This document shows positions 59,094 through 64,000 of a stretch of 64,000 nucleotides of DNA, piece after piece; within the stretch, counting starts at the first letter, position 1; each line of letters begins with the position of its first letter. Below the pieces are notes generated by a model that did no database searches, was not told the origin of the DNA, and saw nothing but the letters and a program-made list of their open reading frames with translations. A program made the position numbers and the translations under genes. Source of the stretch: Megamerina dolium (Eukaryota; Arthropoda; Insecta; Diptera; Megamerinidae); NCBI GenBank assembly GCA_963854835.1, contig OY978525.1:87621171-87685170 (forward strand), given 5' to 3'.

Positions 59094-59310
59094 TTTTTTT
59101 TTTGTATGAATTAAGTTATTAAAATTTTGCAATATTCATATTTGAGCGGACTTCTTGTCTGAATCAATTCGTGCATTCGTGAATTAAGTTCTGACCTTAA
59201 ACGTATTATGGTCTAGGCTTCTGATTATAATTCAATTCTATTTGGTAAATTTGTTTTAAATTATTCGCAAATAGACTTATCCTTACTCTCGCTTTGATCT
59301 TATATATTGT
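59094..59310. other. AT-rich noncoding DNA
   Basis: Nothing recognised. Confidence 0.5.
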
Positions 59311-59438
<128 letters not shown>

Positions 59439-60073
59439 AATATTTCTTGGCATATATATAATTATCTAATTATTTTTGTTATTATATGTTAAAGATTATC
59501 TACAAATATGTTGACTATAATGCAAAACTTTAGCTGTTACGCTAGGATGTAAGGAAGTAAAATAAAGACATATCTCAAGTACATTTTCCATAAGTTGAAA
59601 AATTGGCGTACTTTTTAAAAATAAATCATATAGTTTTCTCTATAGAGTTATGGATGATGCTAGTGCCCACATATGGATGTATGGAAATGTATGTACACAC
59701 GTATATATTTATGTATATATGTAAATATTTGCATATAAAGCATGAAAAATTGAAATGATTATCATTGTAAAAGCGAAGATAACAAAAGTTTCTGCAGCAG
59801 GAGTACAAGCATATTTAAAAAAAAACAAAGAGTAATAAAAAAAAAAAAAAAATTTGTTGAAAACAAAAACAAACAAAAAAGTGAGAGCAATAGTAAAAAC
59901 AATGTCAACAACCTCATGTGGTGAATTGCTATGGAATTAAGTGTTTTTGTAAGCGCGTTTGAGTATGTATATGCGTGTATCTATTTGTAAGCACATGTGG
60001 TTGCCCAATAAGTACGTTACATGTGTCCAAATAGTACATGCAATTTTAGGAATTTGACCTTTTTATTGACTTT
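59439..60073. other. AT-rich noncoding DNA
   Basis: A-tracts at 59817-59850. No gene seen. Confidence 0.5.
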
Positions 60074-60180
60074 TGTAGGTCGTAGGTCGTGGGTTCAATC
60101 CCCGACTGAAGCATAAATTTAACATCGAAAAAATTTTTCTTTATGCCGTTATGCCGTTAGGAACCGGCTAAAATAAGTAT
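60074..60180 (+). mobile_element. SINE fragment (B-box region and distal body)
   Basis: GTAGGTCGTGGGTTCAATCC with an intact B box, then a deletion joining TTTTTCTTTATGCC to GTTAGGAACCGGCTAAAAT. No head or tail. Confidence 0.82.
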
Positions 60181-60345
60181 GCCAGTTTGACACATTCGAC
60201 TTTGAAATTTGTTGCAGAACAAAATGACGTATAAACGCAGAACATTTTCATTCTTTAAATACTTAACTTAGTAAATCTATTACGACATTTCCAGAAAATA
60301 GGTTTTAAAATGCACCATAAAAATGGAAAATAAGATAAGAAAAAT

Positions 60346-60570
60346 TCCGAACGGCAGAGCCCTTGTGATATCATTTTTTCTGAGCTTTGTCACCGAGTAC
60401 TTTTAGAAGCTTTTCCATGGCAAATTGTTAAGGGTGGAAGAATTGCTTTGCGACAGGTGCGTTCGAAAGAAAAATCTTTTCGATATTAAATTTATGCTTC
60501 AGTCGGGGATTGAACCCACGACATACAGATCAGAAAGTCAACGCACTAACCACTGAACTACGGCATCCAG
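60346..60570 (-). mobile_element. SINE copy, inverted relative to its neighbour, tail missing
   Basis: On the minus strand: head GGATGCCGTAGTTCAGTGG, B box GGTTCAATCCC, and body to CTGCCGTTCGGAATT. With the plus-strand fragment at 60074-60180 it forms an inverted pair 165 bp apart. Confidence 0.88.
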
Positions 60571-60862
60571 ATTCTAGTTAGTTAGATTGCGTATAAAAAT
60601 GAATTGCATTTTACTTATTTATTCTATAGAAATAATCGACTCATCCCTCTAGATGTACCTTTAAAAATTCGATTAAGCTATCCATTTTTAGATTCAAGCA
60701 AGGCACGGAATATTACAGAAATTTTCTTACAAATCCTATTTTATTTTGCAAAGAGTTTCCAGAAATATTTCTCTAATGTACATGTAAATTTCAAATATAG
60801 ATACCCAATGGTAAACATATTTGGCACTTGATATTTTAAGAAACTATGTGATGCATGTGATG

Positions 60863-61090
60863 GGTGCCGTAGCTCAGTGGTTAGTGTGTTCGCCTTCTGA
60901 TCTGTAGGTCGTGGTTCAATATCCGGCTGATGCATAACAAATTTAATATCGATAAGTTCGGAACCGGCTAAAATAAGTAGGTCCCTTCTAATACTGTCCA
61001 AATTTAAGACGCACAACAGTAGTGGAAGAGAAGCTCGGCCAATGAGCCCTTTGGAGCTTTAAGTGCCACATATTTATTTTTTATATTTTT
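60863..61090 (+). mobile_element. SINE copy with internal deletion and 8-bp target duplication
   Basis: Flanked by ATGTGATG (60855-60862 and 61091-61098). The A box TAGCTCAGTGG is at 60870-60880 and the B box GGTTCAATATC, slightly changed, is at 60913-60923. About 150 bp of body are missing between AATATCGATA and AGTTCGGAACC. The 3' end is GCCACATA (61065-61072) plus TTTATTTTTT. Confidence 0.92.
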
Positions 61091-61098
61091 ATGTGATG

Positions 61099-62035
61099 CA
61101 AATCAATGTAAATGGGTTAAGTGATATTTCATATGACCAACATTTCATCGGTTGACATATTGATATTGAAAAACACCAGATTTTCCTAGAGGGCAATTAA
61201 AAGTACTATTTGCCAACAATATGTGTGTTAATTTTTTGTACTCCATTGGCGATAAACAATTGAGTCAACTTACCGAAATATTGCGAGTAATGTTATGCGA
61301 AAAGAAAACTTTGTATTACTTCGTATTTTGTTGTTATTTTATGGTAGCCTTTGTTTTCTATAAAGAACTTTTTGTACATACTCTTTACGAAGTAGAAAAT
61401 AATACCTAGTATTTTTACAAAAATTATGTGTAAACCTTGATTTTTTTCAAATTCAAATAATATTTGGAAATAAACAGTATTATTATAGTTATTTAGTTTA
61501 TTTATATTAGTTTGTTATAAAAATATCGTTAGCAAGCTTTTTTCAAGCCAAAGTCTTAGGTACGAGTATGTAAGCTTACAGTATGATTCTTTCACAAACC
61601 TAGTTGGTTTGTTGGGTTTATGTTTGTATTCGGGCTTACTCTTCAGTGTGTGTGTGTGTGTGTGTGTGTGTGTTTATGTATTGCGTTATTTGGAATCAGT
61701 GCATTGCAAGTGGACATTAGAAATGAAAATTGGTTAGGTGCATATTACACACATTTCCTAATACATATACATATGTAGTGAATACTTACATACATAGAAT
61801 GCATCGTTGTATTCGCCATTGCGCGATTCTGATTCTGGAAGTGTGTTGGTATGTTGAAACTGTTGGATTACAACATTTTACAACATGACTTTTATTTACA
61901 TGCTTTGGTTTGTATGCATGTGTATATATTTGGACTTTTATTAAAACATATACCCAGCAGGAAAATAATGATTAGATCTATCCAGAAGACGCTGAGCTAG
62001 GAATTTAATTCTTACATTGTACTTTATTTTTATTG
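61099..62035. other. AT-rich noncoding DNA with a TG microsatellite
   Basis: (TG)13 lies at about 61647-61672. No gene seen. Confidence 0.6.
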
Positions 62036-62310
62036 TGGGTGCCGTAGCTCAGTTATTAGTCCATTGGCCTTCTGATCTTTAGGTCGTTGGTTCAATCCCC
62101 GATTGAAGCATAAATTTGATATCGAAAAGAGTTTTCTTTCAAGCGGTGCCCTGCTGTTGGCAAGTAATTCGAAATTCTTCCGGCAGTAACAATAAGGGTT
62201 ATGCCGTTAGGAACCCTTCTAATATTGAACAAAATTTACGCCGCACAACACTACTGGAAGAGAAGCCAAATAGTCCTTCTGTGCTTATAAGTGCCACATA
62301 TTTATTTATT
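62036..62310 (+). mobile_element. SINE copy, complete head and tail, shortened body
   Basis: Head GGGTGCCGTAGCTCAGTTA, B box GGTTCAATCCC, body with a ~60-bp deletion after GGCAGTAACAATA, and the tail GCCACATA (62292-62299) TTTATTTATTTTAA. It shares the GCCGTTAGGAACC variant with the 60074 copy. The target duplication is unclear because both flanks are T/A-rich. Confidence 0.9.
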
Positions 62311-64000
62311 TTAATTTTTTAATTTTATTTATTTTAATAATGAAGCAATTAGTTCAGCTCAAGGTTGACAAAGCAATTAGATGTTTAGTGTTTCCGTTTA
62401 GAATATAACTAAAATATAAATATTAAGTCAACGTTTGTATCTATGAAATAAAAGCAAAAAAGAACATATACAAAAATGTTCATATGATTAAAAATATTTT
62501 CGACGAATATAGTTGTCATATTGGAACGAAAATTATTTTCAAAATAATTATAGTAATCAGTATATAATAATCTGTTTATTTATCAATTCGTAATGCTTGG
62601 GAACAGATTGATGCTATGCTAAATAAATCGCACATTGTCCATACGTTTTCATGAAATAGAAAATAATCATGTGATGGCTTATTGATAATACAGTATTACA
62701 TAGAAAATCCTTATGATTCTGGTGTAACTGTAACACTCAATATAATAGTGCACTAAAATGTAGATGTATAGAAAAATTAATAAATAAATAAAGAAAATTC
62801 AAATTCATCAACGTATCCAGAGTGTAGATAAATTGAGTTAGTTTTGTCTAAAAAGTTCGTATTCCTACAAAAAAAAAAAAAAACCAAAAAAAGCGTGATG
62901 ATACACTCAACTATTTTTAGGCAATGCTACTGACCAACTGCAGCTCTAAATCTGATGTTAGAAAAATGAGATAATTTTTAGATAACAAAATATTATTAGT
63001 ACATTTAGCCAGTATTATGGAGATAGATAATAAGATTTAATTCAATCCTGCTTCTTCATAAGTTCAGTTATGTCTCTGTTCAAAAATTTAATAATGCTCA
63101 CCTACATATATCAGTCAGGTCTTATTGTATATAAGACCTATAGATTTTAATATTCTCTACTCGGTGTTTCAACCATATACATAAATATATGAATGCGTAA
63201 ATATGTACATATATATGTTTGTTTGGCTGTGTCGATGTGGCTATTTGCGTTTCATATCGTAACTTTTCCAATTTCAACATGTTCTCCATTGTTAGTGCTA
63301 TTTTGTTGCTGTTGCTTTTCTTGTTGTTGTTGTTATCATTGTTATTGCTGTTGAATTAAAATAAAAAACACAACAACAACAACAAAACGCCCAAAAGTAA
63401 AGCGAAATATTTTCATGGACAGCGCTAGGGAGTGGCGTTGTTATTGAATACATTTACATACATCTTTATACATATATCATGTGCACATACATGTACATAT
63501 ACCTACTATATATACATATACTAGTATGCATATGTAAATTTGTATATGTTCATTTATTCTATTGCCTTTTAGATTTTTATTGGCCACTTTGATATTGCTG
63601 TTAGCAATATACGAGTATGTACCAATGCTTTTGTTTTTGATATTTCTGTCTTTTTTTTTTTTGCATATAAAGTGAAGTATTTAGAAAATATTTATGCGAA
63701 ATCTGTGTATACAGTAGAATGTGCACACAAACGTATACATACGTATTACATTGTACTATATGTTATGTTGAGCAGCATCAAGCATTTTGATTTTGATTTT
63801 TATGCATCTGTAACTAGAATACAACATACGACTATAGTATTCAATTTATATTTTGGAGTTGGCAATATTGTTTTGTACTTACAATCATTTATGATTAAAA
63901 TATGCAATTATATATATGTACTCGCATGTATTGGCAGCATATGTTGTGCGAAAATCTATTTTTAATTGAGTTTCGAATTGTAGGTTTATCTACAATAAAT
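62311..64000. other. AT-rich noncoding DNA to the window edge
   Basis: Opa-like TTGTTG/ACAACA runs at 63300-63390, A tract at 62869-62883, T tract at 63651-63662. No gene seen. Confidence 0.55.

Noticed and set aside
60870..60924. A tRNA gene (A box and B box present)
   Set aside because: The sequence is the tRNA-like head of a SINE: the arms do not pair properly, there is no proper acceptor end, and the same head recurs with a non-tRNA body.

Overview
This window is a transposon-dense, AT-rich stretch of a dipteran nuclear genome, most likely from a tephritid fruit fly (Bactrocera / Zeugodacus / Ceratitis type). The grounds are rosa-type DD41D mariners, a helitron-like DINE family with ~155-bp central repeats, an RTE-clade LINE and the general base texture (ATAC/TGTATG runs, opa-like GTT runs). 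I found no convincing exon of a host gene. Every coding stretch I can interpret belongs to a mobile element, so the window is best read as intergenic or deep-intron DNA.

Layout. 0-4 kb: the end of a rosa mariner, a TA microsatellite split by a tRNA-derived SINE, then a complete hAT element with an 8-bp target duplication. 5-15.3 kb: three RTE copies (4977-7197 plus, 9776-11680 minus, 13620-15293 plus) and the decayed C-terminus of a second LINE. 15.4-21.1 kb: two complete but mutated DD41D mariners either side of a 498-bp fold-back MITE and a SINE with a perfect 10-bp target duplication. 22.4-25.4 kb: a twin-primed (5'-inverted) RTE-related insertion and a short 3' RTE fragment. 25.4-29.7 kb: two DINE copies (one split by a MITE), a DD34D mariner relic, a SINE fragment and an orphan RNase H relic. 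31.1-34.4 kb and 41.3-44.7 kb: two full-length RTE elements of nearly equal length (3376 and 3383 bp). The second has an uninterrupted 992-codon endonuclease-reverse transcriptase ORF and perfect target duplications. 45.5-47.1 kb: a decayed pogo/Tigger-like element. 48.5-62.3 kb: two more DINE copies and most of the SINE copies, in otherwise featureless AT-rich DNA.

How the parts relate. The intact RTE at 41.3-44.7 kb encodes the machinery that made the other RTE copies. The SINE family and the RTE both end in GCCACATA followed by 4-bp tandem repeats, and both make 7-13 bp target duplications, so the RTE (or a close relative) is the natural candidate for mobilising the SINE. Two RTE copies share three internal deletions although their flanks and truncation points differ, which points to a defective sublineage copied in trans. 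Recognisable mobile DNA adds up to roughly 30 kb by my hand count, a little under half the window.
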